Of a DNA stretch of 64,000 nucleotides, positions 63,070 through 64,000 are shown piece after piece. Each line of letters begins with the position of its first letter. The stretch's first letter is position 1. The stretch is from Rahnella sp. AA. GTDB taxonomy: Bacteria > Pseudomonadota > Gammaproteobacteria > Enterobacterales > Enterobacteriaceae. The DNA is taken from contig NZ_PITQ01000008.1 in NCBI RefSeq assembly GCF_002834385.1, forward strand, positions 124,001 through 188,000, in the 5' to 3' direction. Both the position numbers and the translations under genes were made by a program. The notes beneath the pieces were generated by a model. The model was not told the DNA's origin. It did no database searches and saw only the letters and a list, made by a program, of their open reading frames with translations.

Positions 63070-64000
63070 ATGGCTCAAGTCGCGAAAAAAATTTTGGTAA
63101 CCTGTGCACTTCCGTACGCCAACGGATCCATCCACCTCGGTCACATGCTCGAGCACATCCAGGCTGACGTCTGGGTCCGTTTCCAGCGAATGCGTGGCAA
63201 TGAAGTGCACTTCATCTGTGCGGACGATGCGCACGGCACACCGATCATGCTGAAAGCGCAGCAACTCGGTATCAAGCCGGAAGAGATGATTGCCGAAATG
63301 AGCCAGGAGCATCAGAAAGATTTCGCCGGCTTCGGCATCAGCTACGACAACTATCACTCCACGCACAGCGACGAAAACCGTGAGCTGTCGGAGCTGATTT
63401 ATGGCCGTCTGAAAGAAAACGGTTTCATCAAGAACCGCACCATTTCTCAGTTGTACGATCCGGAGAAAGGCATGTTCCTGCCTGACCGTTTCGTCAAAGG
63501 CACCTGCCCGAAATGTAAATCGCCAGACCAGTACGGCGATAACTGCGAAGTGTGTGGCGCAACCTATAGCCCGACCGAACTGATCGAGCCGAAATCAGTG
63601 GTCTCCGGCGCGACGCCTGTGCTGCGCGATTCCGAGCACTACTTCTTCGACCTGCCGGAGTTCAGCGCGATGTTACAGGCGTGGACCCGTTCCGGTGCGT
63701 TGCAGGAACAGGTCGCGAACAAAATGCAGGAATGGTTTGAATCCGGTCTGCAGCAGTGGGATATCTCCCGCGACGCACCGTATTTCGGCTTTGAAATCCC
63801 TGATGCTCCGGGTAAATACTTCTATGTCTGGCTGGATGCGCCAATCGGCTACATGGGTTCATTCAAAAATCTGTGCGACCGCCGCAGCGACCTGAACTTC
63901 GACGAGTTCTGGAAAAAAGATTCCACCACCGAGCTGTATCATTTCATCGGTAAAGACATCGTCTATTTCCACAGCCTGTTCTGGCCGGCAATGCTGGAAG
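63070..64000 (+). CDS. metG: Methionyl-tRNA synthetase MetG (partial, runs off the window)
   Basis: The first 310 codons are present. The class I catalytic core has the HIGH-type motif in [11 protein letters not shown] (residues about 14-24) and the zinc knuckle [17 protein letters not shown]. The KMSKS loop and anticodon-binding part lie beyond 64000. It charges tRNA-Met. The start follows a 152-bp gap divergent from mrp. Confidence 0.97.
   Translation, partial: MAQVAKKILVTCALPYANGSIHLGHMLEHIQADVWVRFQRMRGNEVHFICADDAHGTPIMLKAQQLGIKPEEMIAEMSQEHQKDFAGFGISYDNYHSTHSDENRELSELIYGRLKENGFIKNRTISQLYDPEKGMFLPDRFVKGTCPKCKSPDQYGDNCEVCGATYSPTELIEPKSVVSGATPVLRDSEHYFFDLPEFSAMLQAWTRSGALQEQVANKMQEWFESGLQQWDISRDAPYFGFEIPDAPGKYFYVWLDAPIGYMGSFKNLCDRRSDLNFDEFWKKDSTTELYHFIGKDIVYFHSLFWPAMLE

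Overview
The window is chromosomal DNA of a motile enterobacterium. Gene content, order and protein sequences (flhDC-motAB-cheAW, tsr-type receptors-cheRBYZ-flhBAE, flgNMA/flgBCDEFGHIJKL, hisLGDCBHAFI, gnd, galU, yegH-asmA-dcd-udk-mrp/metG) fit the Enterobacterales, most likely the Yersiniaceae (Rahnella/Serratia/Yersinia-like). The species cannot be named from sequence alone.

Layout. 1-694: repeat-rich DNA without genes, then yohJK. 1999-14004: flagellar rod, hook, ring and hook-filament junction genes (flgL to flgB leftward, flgA, flgM and flgN rightward). 14268-24635: flhE, flhA, flhB, cheZ, cheY, cheB, cheR and two chemoreceptors. 24858-38100: about 13 kb of accessory DNA. It holds a type I-F CRISPR-Cas locus (csy4, csy3, csy2, csy1, cas2-3, a cas1 remnant and a 19-repeat array), a Ner-like regulator with an unknown partner, a C4/Icd-like phage immunity remnant, and an MFS exporter with a divergent GlxA/FtrA-type regulator. 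38106-43892: cheW, cheA, motB, motA, flhC, flhD. The accessory block therefore interrupts what is normally one continuous motility locus between cheW and tsr. 43893-45152: long AT-rich flhDC upstream region. 45153-53649: yeeZ and the attenuated histidine operon. 53750-64000: gnd, galU, yegH, asmA, dcd, udk, mrp and the start of metG.

Most notable result. The 315-bp gap between cas2-3 and csy1 holds a miniature, divergently oriented crRNA-like unit: two degenerate type I-F repeats separated by an 8-nt handle and a 17-nt guide (29042-29101). The first 11 guide bases match, except at position 6, a site 28976-28986 that has a correctly placed 5'-CC PAM and overlaps the -35 box of the promoter reading towards csy1. 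The promoter's first open reading frame is a 36-residue membrane peptide (28807-28917) with a Shine-Dalgarno sequence. The arrangement is what a Cascade-repressed promoter would look like: a Cas-regulating RNA (CreR), or a CRISPR-regulated toxin-antitoxin pair (CreTA) if the peptide is toxic. Cas1 survives only as a 46-codon C-terminal remnant joined by an ATGA overlap to cas2-3, so the system looks able to interfere but not to acquire spacers by itself.

Working together. FlhDC, with a near-perfect CRP site upstream, should drive the class 2 flagellar operons. FliA-type promoters are visible before flgM, flgK and tsr. FlgM holds FliA until hook completion, and FlgN chaperones FlgK and FlgL. 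Both receptors carry the NWETF tail that recruits CheR and CheB.
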